Assembly: GCA_964030475.1 (NCBI GenBank)
Contig: CAXIPT010000001.1
Location: forward strand, 25,470,711-25,534,710
DNA length: 64,000 nt
Origin: Tethya wilhelma
Taxonomy: Eukaryota > Porifera > Demospongiae > Tethyida > Tethyidae
Direction: 5' to 3'
Every line of letters starts with the position of its first letter. Position 1 is the first letter of the stretch. Below, one piece after another: positions 1-11,800 of the stretch. Under the pieces are notes generated by a model, which had not been told where the DNA came from, made no database searches, and saw nothing but the letters and a program-made list of their open reading frames with translations. The position numbers and the translations under genes were made by a program.

Positions 1-483
1 TGACTGATGCTGAAGAAAGTATATAATATCTCATACATAATCCTATAATGAAGGACCTGAAGCTATAATTGTATACTTTGGCTCAATAAGTAAGTTTTTA
101 TGTGTCTATTTCTGTTTCTTGTTGAAGTTTGACCTGACCAAGGTGAAGGCCAGTGATCTTGATTTTGAGGCTTCTTTTTCTTTAACAATACAACAGACAC
201 TGAGTGTCATGTGAGTGACTGTTTACTTTACCATTACGTCATCATTACATATATGCTATTACATCATAATGATGTCATTCCGTGCAGGCCATAGTGGGAT
301 ACTTTGACATTGGGTTTGATAATGTAAGCTATATACTCGTTCTACTTGAGCACTGGAGCCCAGGAGGTGGCCACTCACTGGAAACAGACAGTGTTCTTTC
401 TAAAGAGACTCATCTCTATCAACACAGGTTAAAGTAGACACAGAGAGTGTGCCGTATAAATTAGTATTTTGCTGCAATATTTG
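1..483 (+). pseudogene. PRMT3 C-terminal exon fragment, duplicate of 17024-17506
   Basis: This segment reads the same as 17024-17506 as far as I compared, and both copies stop matching at the same base. It carries the last recognisable blocks of a protein arginine methyltransferase of PRMT3 type: a DLDF block, GYFDIGF, and THWKQTVFFL. The window therefore opens inside a duplicated piece of the locus seen again at 16.9-17.5 kb. It has no start, no catalytic core and no clean splice between the last two blocks, so I treat it as a gene fragment. A repeat-induced assembly duplication is equally possible. Confidence 0.6.
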
Positions 484-507
484 CAAAGTTGGACAAATTA
501 ATCAGTA

Positions 508-1332
508 TCGTACATACGGTACTACATATAGTAGAAAAAGGCCGACTGTCCCATAGACCGTGACAATATACAAAATGTTAGCCACTATAAAAATCTAGTC
601 AAACAAAATTAAACCTTTAAAGTTGCTCAGAGGCTCTTATACTGACAGATTACCAATTGCATGCAAGGCCTAAAATTCACAAAAACTTCCCTCAGCACTC
701 ATAGTGAGCACTATTGGGAAGTCATCATAGTGTTTTTTTTTCTCTAACGTACGTATATACGTACTCCCTACCGTAAATTTTCTAATTAAGGCGCCGTTCT
801 AAATATAGCGCCACGCAAGACATTTTAATAATTTTTTATTTCAATTGAGCGCCAAACAGCTGTTTATATTAATTTTTAGTGGCGTTTTTATACAAGGCGC
901 CACTCCAATATGATCGCCAGCCTGACAAGTTTAGTTTTATTTTGCTTTATATGAGCACCAACTGAGAATTTGAAAATTATATTTTCCTGGCGCCTTAATT
1001 AGAAAATTTACGGTAACTGACTTACTTGAAAAGGATTTCCAGAAAACCAGAATTTGTTGAGCCAACTTTGACAGCACAGAGTAAGTTCTTTTCATGGGTA
1101 CTACATTCCTTGATACTCGTTTTAATCTCAAATAGGCCTAAACAAAAACTAGGAAGCTTTGAAACTTAGTGTATAATTCATGTACTACAATACAGCCATC
1201 TTTGTACGTAGAGTTCAAAGGTAATTATCATGTGCACGTGGCATTATTATGCGCATGCGCATTAGCCTCTTCCAGCATAATGAAACAGTCTCTGATAGTC
1301 TCCACACTGTAGTGTTGAAAAAAGGAAATAAA
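508..1332 (-). repeat. Interspersed repeat R1, copy a
   Basis: This is an inverted copy of the repeat seen on the plus strand at 49969-50560 and 52169-52784. Shared landmarks are a terminal tract rich in TACGTAC palindromes, the block around TTTTGTATTGTG, a block complementary to CTTTGAACTCTACC, and a GCGCATGCGC site. A separate MITE is inserted at 769-1015. No coding capacity is seen. It always abuts a hairpin element (H), here at 1333-1634, so R1 and H may be halves of one composite element. Confidence 0.7.
769..1015. mobile_element. MITE with perfect terminal inverted repeats
   Basis: A 247 bp AT-rich element begins TACCGTAAATTTTCTAATTA and ends with the exact reverse complement, followed by GGCGCC on the inner side of each arm. 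The ends carry TA, which would fit a TA target. It lies inside repeat R1a, so it inserted later than R1a. No ORF. Confidence 0.8.
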
Positions 1333-1634
1333 CAAGTAGTAAAAATTTCAAAAAATAAGCAGTGTAGAAATAGGCAGTGTGGTAAAAAGCATTGGAACAT
1401 GACATGTCTAAATTTTGGCTCATGCATGACTACTTCATTTTTTGCCTACTAATTACATTGAACCAATGCAACAATAAGCTATGGTACTATACTAGTACAA
1501 ATCTTTGCATTTATGACACTGATGATCCATATTAGGGATCAAGAATAAATCAACAATGAAGTAGCCTTGTTCCAATGCTTTTTACCACACTGCCCATTCC
1601 TACACTACATATTTTTTTGAAATTTTACTACTTG
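1333..1634. mobile_element. Hairpin MITE family H, copy 1
   Basis: The two arms are inverted copies. The left arm runs through AGTAGTAAAAATTTC and a GGCAGTGTGGTAAAAAG block, and the right arm carries the complement ending TTTTACTACTTG. Other members lie at 49560-49968, 51774-52168 and 57342-57740, with a single arm at 31088-31206. It is non-coding and non-autonomous. Confidence 0.75.
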
Positions 1635-1988
1635 TCATACGTACGCTAGTACGTATAGTAGGAATGGGCCGTATGTCCCATAGACACAATACAAAATGTT
1701 TATCACCATAAAAATCTAACAAAACAGAGTTCAGCTTTCAAGCTTGGCCAGAAGTTTTCCTAGACAGATTACCAACAGTATATAACGCCTAAGGTGGCAG
1801 ATACTTTCCTAAGCACTCGTAGCAGAGCGCCAGTCAAAAGCTACACCCACGCAATTTTGTTCTCACTCACTGACTTACTTGAACAAGATTTCCAGGAAAA
1901 CAAAAGACATTGAGGCGTGTTTGAATACACGAAGTAACTTCTTTTCATCCGGACTAGCGTCTTTTACACTCGTTTACTGCCTATATAT
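1635..1988 (-). repeat. Interspersed repeat R1, copy b, cut by N gap
   Basis: A second inverted R1 copy starts at CATACGTACG. It matches the complement of 48917-49358, including the block complementary to TTTTATGGTGATAAACAT. It runs into the N gap at 1989-2131, so its other end is unseen. Confidence 0.65.
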
Positions 1989-2131
1989 NNNNNNNNNNNN
2001 NNNNNNNNNNNNNNNNNNNNNNNNNNNNNNNNNNNNNNNNNNNNNNNNNNNNNNNNNNNNNNNNNNNNNNNNNNNNNNNNNNNNNNNNNNNNNNNNNNNN
2101 NNNNNNNNNNNNNNNNNNNNNNNNNNNNNNN
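1989..2131. other. Assembly gap (Ns)
   Basis: 143 undefined bases at the end of an R1 repeat copy, where repeats probably blocked assembly. Confidence 0.99.
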
Positions 2132-3499
2132 CATGGCTAGAAATTGTAGTACTAACAGTGACATGCAGCTGTGCTACATAAAAAGTACAAGCCTAATTTG
2201 CATCTCATTAATATGCAAAATTTTGTATTGTAGCAATGGCAGAGCAAGCAAAACTTCACTAACTTTAGCTCCGTTTGGCGGAACGAGTGCCAGAGTTCAA
2301 GGTCCATTGATTGAGGAAGTCATAAGTTCAACTCTTCCTGTTTAATAATTTAGGGCGCAAATTTGAAAAACTAGTGAAAAATCGAAATGCTGGATAAAAA
2401 GATATAGGTACTTCCTGTTCTAAAGTACAGAAGCAATACTGTGCGATCGCGTTTTTGATATGCTCGACATTTGGCCATTTGGCGGAGAAACCGCCAGCCT
2501 CCTGGACTTGAAAAGCTTGCTGTAAGTTACCCAAAAGGTTGAATTAACAGTATTTAGGGCGCAAATTTTTCTAGAGTGTCTTGTTAGCTTGCAATCTGAA
2601 GACTAAAATGCATTCAGTATCACTTTTAGTACTTAGCTACTGAGCAGCTGCCTGATGCATGTAGGCTCATCAATAATTCATATGTCACTACATTTCTAGC
2701 CATGTGGAGACTTGAGAGAAGATCAAGTCAGAATCTAGCAGCTAGCTACCTCTACACGGATGTCTGTCTAGATATATAACTAACAAAGCTTAGCTTGCTA
2801 TAAATATTGCATGCAACATTACAAGTAAAGATCCTGACTGCCCATCGCAAATTATGATTCACGGACAGGTACTTAGGGGTCTACTCTTGTCATGGTAGAA
2901 CTTGTTGTAAAATGGATGTTTTTGCCTGGAGTGACTCATGGGACAATTTTACACCAGCTCTGCCTAGAGTGACTCATGGGAAAGTTTTACACCACCACAG
3001 CCACGACTCACTCTAGGAGGCATTTTAAACCAGCTTATTTAGTGTAAAAACCAAGTAGTATGGCCAATAGTGAAATTTCACAGTGGTTCCGCCAGGTCTC
3101 ATGTCACGTGAATTTATTTGCAATCGTGACGTCACTATTGTAGTAAATTCAGCTGAAATTGGCAAATGTAGGTAGCCTTTATACAAGAGAAGCTCTTGCG
3201 CTATTTTCAAAGCAATTGAGATCAGGGAAACTCTATACAGGGTAAGTAGATATGTTGTTTTTATTAGTATTTTTTAATGAAATTAAAGCATATACGCTTG
3301 TTCTCTGTGTTTGCAGACTGGTTTAGTGACTGATCTCGTCAGTTCACTACCAAAGTGGACAATAGGATGTGAGCTGGTATCTATAAAAAGTATGGGAACA
3401 AGTCAAAACTTATGCATATTGTGGCATAACTATGTAGCTCTGTATATTCCAAGTCTGGGTACCTGGTGTGTTTCACAAAATTTTTTGTCACCATATCTT
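2132..3499. other. Non-coding stretch without a recognised gene
   Basis: No ORF resembles a known protein and no convincing splice chain was found. The only structure I see is a loosely repeated block around a TTTAGGGCGCAAATTT motif (near 2351 and 2553), and a short direct repeat of GAGTGACTCATGGGA near 2930 and 2969. It may be old repeat sequence. Confidence 0.5.
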
Positions 3500-5515
3500 T
3501 GTTGATGTGTACTGATCAATTTCATAATGTTCCCTCTTCAGAGCTCCATAAATGCCAATCACTGATGCTAATATCGATGAAAACAGTTTTATGATCACTG
3601 CCATGTACTGTTTTATACATACCATCAGCTCTTTCGCACTACAAAACTTTGTGCTGATAGTTTCAAATCCCAACAACAGTGGGGCTTTTGTAAGGGGAAA
3701 TCATGTACAGGTGCTCTAGCCTTAGCAATCGATCAGTGGCATAGACATCTTGAAGATGGTAGTGATATCTGTACAGTCTTCTTTGACTACAGGAAAGCTT
3801 TCGACACTGTCCCCCATAGGAATCTTCTCTCGAAGTTGCAATCTTATAATATCAACACATATTTACTCAGATGGCTGACAAACTATCTGTGTGAGAGAAG
3901 ACAGTTCGTTTGTGTAAGTGGTTCAAGTTCAGACAAGCTAACAGTGACATCAGGTGTTCCTCAAGGTTCAGTTCTTGGGCCAACTTTATTTATCATCTAT
4001 ATTAATGACATTACCAAATGAATGTTCCCCTGTCAAATAGCACTCTGGCATTATTTGCAGATGACATCATGTTGTATAAGCCAATTCGTACACCAGCAGA
4101 TCTTAACCAAATTCAAAGTGACATCTCTAGTCTAACACAGTGGACTGCTGATAATCTCCTGCAATTTAATGAAGTCAAGTGCAAATATATGGTCATCTCG
4201 AGGAAACGGAATCAGACTTTAACTTTTCCACCATTTACAATACACAATATTAACCTGGAAAGAACTGAACAATATAAATATTTTGGAGTATGGTTAACAT
4301 CCAATCTAACTTGGAATATGCATGTAACAGAAACCTGTAAAAAGGCGAGGCAAAAGATTGGTGCACTCTATAGGAAATGTTACAAGTTTACTAGCAAAAA
4401 TGTAATGCTTAAACTCTACCTAACATGCATCAGGCCAGACCTGGAATATGCAGCTCCAGTCTGGTCCCCCTACCAGAATGGCCTGATTGACTCACTGGAG
4501 AAGGTGCAAAAGTTTGCCATACGAGTGTGCTCTAAAAACTGGTCCACAAACTACGAGACTTTACTGATCATGAATGGTATCCCCACCCTGTCTAAAAGAC
4601 GACTATTTCTCAAACTGTCATTTCTATTCAACATCTTGAAGGGTAACTACAGGATGCCTGACCATGCACCAATTGAATACAAACAGTACAGTCATCAGTC
4701 ACGGTCACACTCAGCCCAACTAGCAGTTCCATTTGCAAGAACAAATGCGTTTAAATTTTCATTTTTCAATGACTCAGCTCGACTATGGAATACACTGCCT
4801 CATGAATTAGTGTCTTGTAACAATGTTGAACAGTTTAAACAGCAACTAACATTATACTTTAGATCTATGACTTAATAATTAATTCTTCTATTTCAGTATT
4901 TCATGTAATGTAGATAGTAATACTGTACTTTTATATTATAGCTAACACGGTAATAGGGTTCACAGTTTGTATTAGCAATGAGTATGCTATTTTGTGCTCC
5001 CTTGCCACTCGGCTAAATTATTATTAAAAAAAAAAAAAAAAAAAAAAATCGTATTGTTTGTTTTCTGCTGAAAGTCAATAATTCAGCTAGTGGGTGTAGC
5101 GATCCTTACCAAACTCAATAGTTTACCATTCTACGCCTGATTCTTCTTGCTAATTTCAAGAGAACAGATCAAGATTTGTTTCACAGAAACTAGAGCTCTT
5201 GTGTTAGTAATACATATAGAAATTGTGTCATAAAGCATGTCACGGGTTTTGTCTCATTGAGTAGGTTGCTAATATGGCCTGCTAAATTATGATATTTCAA
5301 GATAGAGAAGTCGAAACTTCAGTGATGAGTAACTGAAACAATATAGTTTCAATATGATCCACGTTTATAGCCCTAGCTTATTCCTACAAGAGAGAATTTT
5401 GATGTGAATAAGTAATTAGCTAGGGCGCATAGCTCAACATTCTCATTTCCGGGTGAAATTAAATTTGTATGGGCACTATTGGACTTCCGGAATCCTGGCG
5501 GCACCACTGTTTACA
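3500..5515. mobile_element. Foldback element copy 1, split by a LINE
   Basis: The flanks 3500-3666 and 5049-5515 match, in order, the interior and right arm of the foldback element at 28909-30258. Here they are separated by a 1.4 kb retrotransposon fragment. The right end carries the same terminus (ends GGCGGCACCACTG). The left arm is not seen upstream of about 3500, so this copy is incomplete. The uninterrupted copy defines the insertion point: its sequence runs straight from the TAGTTTCAA side to TCGTATTG. Confidence 0.75.
3667..5048 (+). mobile_element. 5'-truncated non-LTR retrotransposon with reverse transcriptase
   Basis: This is the 3' part of a LINE, ending in a run of about 24 A. 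In order it encodes the reverse transcriptase blocks FFDYRKAFDTVPH, GVPQGSVLGP and FADDIMLY (the catalytic DD), then a thumb and C-terminal region ending near 4875. This pattern fits the Jockey/CR1/RTE assemblage; the exact clade needs a tree. The frame shifts at 4018-4021, where the first open stretch ends in TGA overlapping the ATG of the second, between the GVPQGS and FADD blocks. The copy is therefore dead. The endonuclease and the first half of RT are missing, as usual for 5' truncation. No clear target duplication was found. Confidence 0.88.
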
Positions 5516-5804
5516 CCACTTGGTTAATTTAAACGAGGAGGCGGGGTTTATTACCCGAGTTAGGAAACTTCCGGAGGTGCGGGTATTTAAAGCGCATGCC
5601 CAGGGCACGTACTTTGACCTTTGCGCTAACTTCAAAATTTGACAGCTGAGTCTCGAAGATGGTCTCAGAATCTGTCGCACTTTTTACACATTACCACAAC
5701 ACTATTCACGACACTCTTTATGCAAAAAGGGCGGTAAGATACAAATGCCACTTGACAAAACAAACCAGCTGTAGTTTACACGGAGACACTTAGTTGTAAA
5801 AACC

Positions 5805-8800
5805 ATGGCTTCTGGAAGTCCCCTGGCAACGCTCAAGGTATAGTGCACACTGAATTGACAACAATTTTTATTGAGTGTAATATCATCCAGCTACAAGTGC
5901 AGTACAAAAATGAACTTCCAAGGAAGTTTTTGGAAGAATTTGAAAAGCTAGTGGAGGCTCATCCAGAGGTTCAAGCAGACCCTGTTCGGTGTGTATCCGA
6001 GGCTGAAAGCAGCCACCAGCACAAGAGAAGTAATCCTACTAGGGTGATGCAAGGCATCATGGGGCGAGCCTGGCGCGGGTAGCTTCGTTGTTTCTGTATC
6101 ATTGTGTATGCTGTGTTAGCTAGTGTACTGTAAACTGTGAGTGCGCTAAGATTATGTGCTAAATGGTGTTTAGACTGTAATAATAATTCGCGCGTGCAGA
6201 AATAAATTAGCGGGAGAGACTCTAAATCATGAGATTTGCGCATGCGTGGTAGAAAATTGTAGCCTCGTGAGTGAAAATTTTGTATGTGCTGGCTTTTTTG
6301 TCTCTGTTCGTGGCCTATGGGTGATTCAGATTCGAACTCCTATAGTGACGCTGTGGATTGGATTGCTAATATTGTTGAAGTTATGCAAGTTATTAGTGAG
6401 ATGCAAGCACAAAGTAAATTTGAATAAATTATTATAGTAATATAGCAGTAATTACTGCATAAGGTGACCTCTTTTGACATTTGAGGCATTTGGGAGATGC
6501 CAGAACAGAATAGAAGAGAATCCCAAAGATAATAGAGGAAAGAAAGGAAATCTGTTAGTATTTGCATTTGTCTTCATGTCTTCACATCTTCATGTCTTCA
6601 TGTCTTCAATTCTGTTGCAAATACATTACAGATTCCAAAGAGAGAGAGAAAAAGGTATAGAAAGATAGATAGATTCTAGAAGCATAAATGAAATAAATAA
6701 ATGCTTAAGATCAGTTAGCTAGTGCCGTATTAGCCACTTCGTCTTCACGTCTTCACGTCTTCATTTCTTCACGTCTTCTTAGGCAAATACGTGCACTGCT
6801 TATACAGATCTTGAATAAAAATAAGTGCATTAAAAGAATTGTCCTGTGCTCATCTGTATGTGGAGAATGAAGAAACATTAGCAAAAGTGTTGTATTGAAA
6901 AATGCATATAATAACAAAAGATAATTAGTTTTCTTACGCATACTGAAATATATTGTGAATTTATTGAACTTAGCTTGGTTTCAGAATGCTGATGATATTG
7001 TATGTATATGAGGATGAAGGATTATCAGTGTGATGTGTGGAGTGGTGTTTTAGGGTGTGTCCTCAATGGACGGAATGTCAGGCGTAGATGGAGGAGAGGG
7101 TGTGTCCTCCATGAAGAGAATGTCGGGTGTAGATGGAGGAGAGGGTGTGTCCTCCATGAAGAGAATGTCGGGTGTAGATGGAGGAGAGGGTGTGTCCTCC
7201 ATGAAGAGAATGTCGGGTGTAGATGGAGGAGAGGGTGTGTCCTCCATTAAAAGAATGTCGGGTGTAGATGGAGGAGAGGGTGTATGCATTTGTTGAGACT
7301 CCTGTTGCATTGTCAATAGCCGTTGGTCCTCTTGTTGTCTTTCGTGAAGACGTTTGTTGTTAGCAATGGCAGCTAAACGTTGAAAAGTAAATGGTGGGCT
7401 GAAGAGCAGGTCGGTGAGATGACGTACTCTGGAGCAAGCAACAAAGGTCAAACCACATGTAAACTCCCTCTTTCCAACATCAATGACAACGTTGTCCAAA
7501 GTTAGCCCTTGGGACTTGTGAATGGTTACAGCCCATGCTAATTTCAGTGGAAGTTGTAGTCGTGAGCATTGCACCCCAGAGGTAAACCATGTACGACGGA
7601 GGGGAGTGATAGGAACAGTTCCATCGTGTAGTGTGGGACCAGAATAGCAGTCAAACCGCACCATAACAGCAACAGGCAGATCAGGTGGGTGTCCATTCCG
7701 ATAGCAGATTGCCTCAATTGTACCCATTGCACCATTCACCAAGCCTACTTCGACCCATAGATTGCTTATTAACATGACACGAGCAGACTTTGCTAGCAAT
7801 ACCACTGGTTCAAGTCCACTGGCATCATCAGGAGAAGCTTTAGCAGCATTGGCTCCTGTGTGGACAGCCTTGATAGTGGCAATTGGATGACCACAGTCCT
7901 GTAGCTTAGCAACATTGTGTTCCACAACAGCTTCAACAGTTGGGTAGAGGTGAAGAGCATTTGCAAACGGAGATAGATCTTGTACTTGAGTTGGAGTCTG
8001 TTTCATGAGGTAGTTCCAATCTTCGACAGTGACTTGAGCATTTCTGAGACGAAGGAGGATGTCCTTGAAACGAGTTTGCTCAGGGTCTTCTCCAGCTTGG
8101 CGCATCACACGAGTGAGTGTGAAGGCTTTGTCAAACTGTTGGTATGCTCTCTGTCCCTGGTCAGAGAGATCTGATCTGCTGACTGTGGTGTAAAGAGGCA
8201 GATCCATCACTGGAGGCAGCTGGCCGAAGTCTCCAAACAGCAACATGGAGCAGCCACCAAACACTTGTTGGGCATCATGGGGAAATGCCTGTCGGAGACG
8301 TCTGTCAATCTGACCAAACATCTTTCTTCCAACCATAGAGATCTCATCGATTATGATGTATTTAATGTTTGAGAGCTCTTGTTGAAGTTTGCTAAGACGG
8401 TTGCCTTCCAGTTCTTTGAACTCTCCTTTAGTTGGAAGGTGTAGTAGGCTGTGGAGGGTTTTACCTTCGATGATGAATGACGCCACACCAGTGGGAGCAG
8501 AAACTTTGAGGTTGTTCCCGAGCAGCAATCGCAGACAGTGAATCAGATACGACTTGCCAGTTCCTGCTGTACCATTGACAATGATGTGTAATGGTTGAGG
8601 GTTGCTGCTCTCATAATGATCTTTCACAGTAGTGTAGACGTCAAGTTGTCGACCGTGTAGGTTGTCAGGAGTTGCAGATGTAGTAAAAGGACGCTCTTCA
8701 GCTGATTGTTGCTGCCTTGTAATGAAGGTAGGAGCTTCCTCGATGTTTGGATACAGCTGAGCAGCTGACGTCCAGTCAAATTCATCATTTGAAGGAAGAT

Positions 8801-11800
8801 TAGGCTGGAGGTCACTGTTGCGTTGGCATATGAGCATCCACTCATCTTGAAATCTCTGTTGACTACGTTGAGGCTGCTGTTCTGAGTCATGTGTCTATAT
8901 AATAAAGAGAAAAAGAATTGTAATTATGACATAGATATGGATTTCTATTTAATACATACCTCATTGTCTTCAGGTTGATCTTCAGTCGACTCTTGTTGCT
9001 GCCTTTGTAGTCGAAATATATCCTCTTCAAGAGATCTTGGAACGTTGTCAGATTGTAAAAAAGTAGCATATGCTTCAGCAAAAGTGTTGTAATCTTCTTT
9101 CAGCTCAATCACTTGACGGAAGCTCTTGTGTTGCATCAGTGACTGTTGACAGTACTGCTCATAGTTGGGTCCATCAGGATCAGGGGAGCAGTAAGGTCGG
9201 GCAATCACAACCACCTTCTTTTGTCTTCTCTTTGGCTCTGTGTTGGCTTCCTTGGGCATGGTGTACTGCCTAGCAAACTCCAAGAGAGTGATTGAGTTGA
9301 ACTGGGATGTTTCTGGACGGACTATGTAGTGATCCAGGATGGATGGAGCTGTTGCTCTTTCTTGCTCAGATAAATTCTCTTCGACTTGCCGTGAGCCATC
9401 CAGAGGGAGCATGATGAAGTCACGAGATGACTTGAACATTGGCAGCTGCAATAGAAGGTGACATGTCTCCTGAGCAGAGTAGTCTCTCTCACCGACACAG
9501 TTGGTTAGCAACTTCTGCACAGCTTTGAGTGATCGGTTTCCATCACTGAGGCTTCGAACCACATTGGTGAATGTTTCCTTCAGTGTCTGCGAACGAGGTT
9601 CACTCTTAGTGACATACTTGGTGCAGTATTGAATAACTTTGTGCCGAGAGACAATGTACTGCATGTCACAATTGCCACGCCAAGCAGACAGTTGAACTGT
9701 GTTGTGACTGTTGATCACTGGGTCATTACGAGTTGATTCAAGTGTTGGCTCTCCATCCTCATCAATCGTGATGGTAGTCTGTGGATGCAAGTCTTTGGGG
9801 TATCCAAAGCGGCATTGTTGTCGACCGTTGCGAGTGCGGAGACAATAGGCCTCTGAACAACGTGTGTGACGTTGGCAGGTAGCAATGAGATCACTGAGGT
9901 CTTCATCAAAGTCGGTAACCTCCAAGTAAGGCTTGTTGCAGATGTGTGGGTCCACCTTGGGTGAAGGAGCATCATCAATGTTGCTTCCATCTGGCAACAC
10001 AGCAGGATTGATGGTGGAAACGATCTTGTCAGCATACTGGATGATCTCTTGCTTAGTAGCTTCTAGTGCATCTGGTGATGTACATGTTTTGAGTTTCTCC
10101 ACATCAGGAGCATTGGGTAGCCAGGCAAGACCATGGACGTGAGGACTACCACGATGCTGCCACTCGAATCGCATCCAGTAGTCAGTAGCTCCTAGAACAC
10201 CCACAATGAATGCGTCCACAAACTTGTCTACCCTGTGAAAGAAAAACCAGTCAGCTACGGCAGGGTTTTCAATGACGGCCTTGGCACGACTGGCTCTGGA
10301 GTCGGGATCTTCAGGACAGATGAGCTGTGCTAGCTCTGGCCATTGGTTGTCTGCTACACTGAGTGTGAAGAAGATGGTAGGCAATCCAATGGTGTCCACC
10401 ATGGCAACGAGACGACTCCGTTGGCGGAACCAGTACTGCTTGGTACCCCGTAGACTTACTCCGTAGTGAAGGACTTTGCTTGCAAACACTTCTCCCTCTC
10501 GACCAACCATGTCACGTAGGTCATCAACTGTCAAGTGGGCATCTCCAGGGTGCTGGCGGATGTAGATACGACCAGCTCCAAGTGCTCTCCATCGCATCTC
10601 TGTGTTGAGAGCAAAGAATCGGAATCGAGCATGTTTTGCGAATCTCCCATCATCATACATCAACAGATGCCTGAAGTAATTGCCAATGGGAACATAATTG
10701 CATCGTTGGGCAAGGAAATCTGCTCTTCCTGTTGGAAATAGAGTGGGGAATGCCATTGAGAAGTATCCCTCAGTGTTGAACTCGTTGATGGGAGCTCCTC
10801 CAATAGTGGGCCACATGAGAGTGGCAGAATTAGAACCAGATTGTCGATCTTGCACAGCTTGTTGAATGGTTTCCTGTTCTGTGCTCTGGTGTGCTGCATT
10901 TGGAACAAATGAGCTTGACAGGTGTGCAGTGAATGGATCTTCCTCAGTCAGTTGAGATGACTGAGCAGTAGATGAGGGGTCATCAGGTTGAATGGATGTC
11001 AGGGAGGAGAGGGTTCCATCCTCTGGCAGCTGACGAAGAGCATCTTCATTCATACGAACTTGATTAGCTTGATAGTACTGGTTGTTTTCAAACAGCCAAT
11101 TCAATGCTTGCTCAACAACAAGTCTTCGGACACGGAAATCTTGATGTGTTTGTTCCTTCTCCTTTCTCACAACCAGTACATTAATGTCTGATGGTAACCT
11201 TGGAAGGGAGGTGGCAAATGACAGCACATTCTGTGGAAGGTTGACAACGTGTCCACTGTATCCATACTGGCCAAGAGGCAGCCTGTAGATGGACATGATT
11301 GGCATCACAGCTGATATCAGCATCTCTTCAACCTGTGTCAGTCCCTATAATTATAGCAAAAAGTATTAATAGCTAACAAAGTATAATATAGCTATACAAT
11401 AAATTATTATAATCATATATACCTGCAATTGTGGTGGTACTGGGCCTGGGTCCATGTTATTTGCAGGGGAGCAAAGCTTGGGTACTTTTTTGTCTGGGTA
11501 GCACCTTCTACATTCTTGCTGATGGCCAACTATAGACACGTTTGGAAATTGCTCCAAACAAGTATTACAGCGGTTAAACTGGGTAGTTGCCATCATTGTG
11601 TGGAAGTTTCGCATCTTTTTCTGAACAGCAGGCTGACCAAATAGAGGAGATAAATGGTCAATTTGACTTGAGGTTTGATATCGCATACGATCTTGCTCCT
11701 GACGCATTTCTCTCTGGGGAGTGGTCTCTCTCTGCCTCCTTTCCTCGATCCTGACTCTTTCTTGTTCAAGACGAGCATCTCTCTGGGGAGTGGTCTCTCT

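Noticed and set aside
7002..7296. Overlapping plus-strand ORFs rich in RRWRRGCVLH and VDGGEGVSS repeats
   Set aside because: They are antisense shadows of the 45 bp coding minisatellite of the Helitron helicase.
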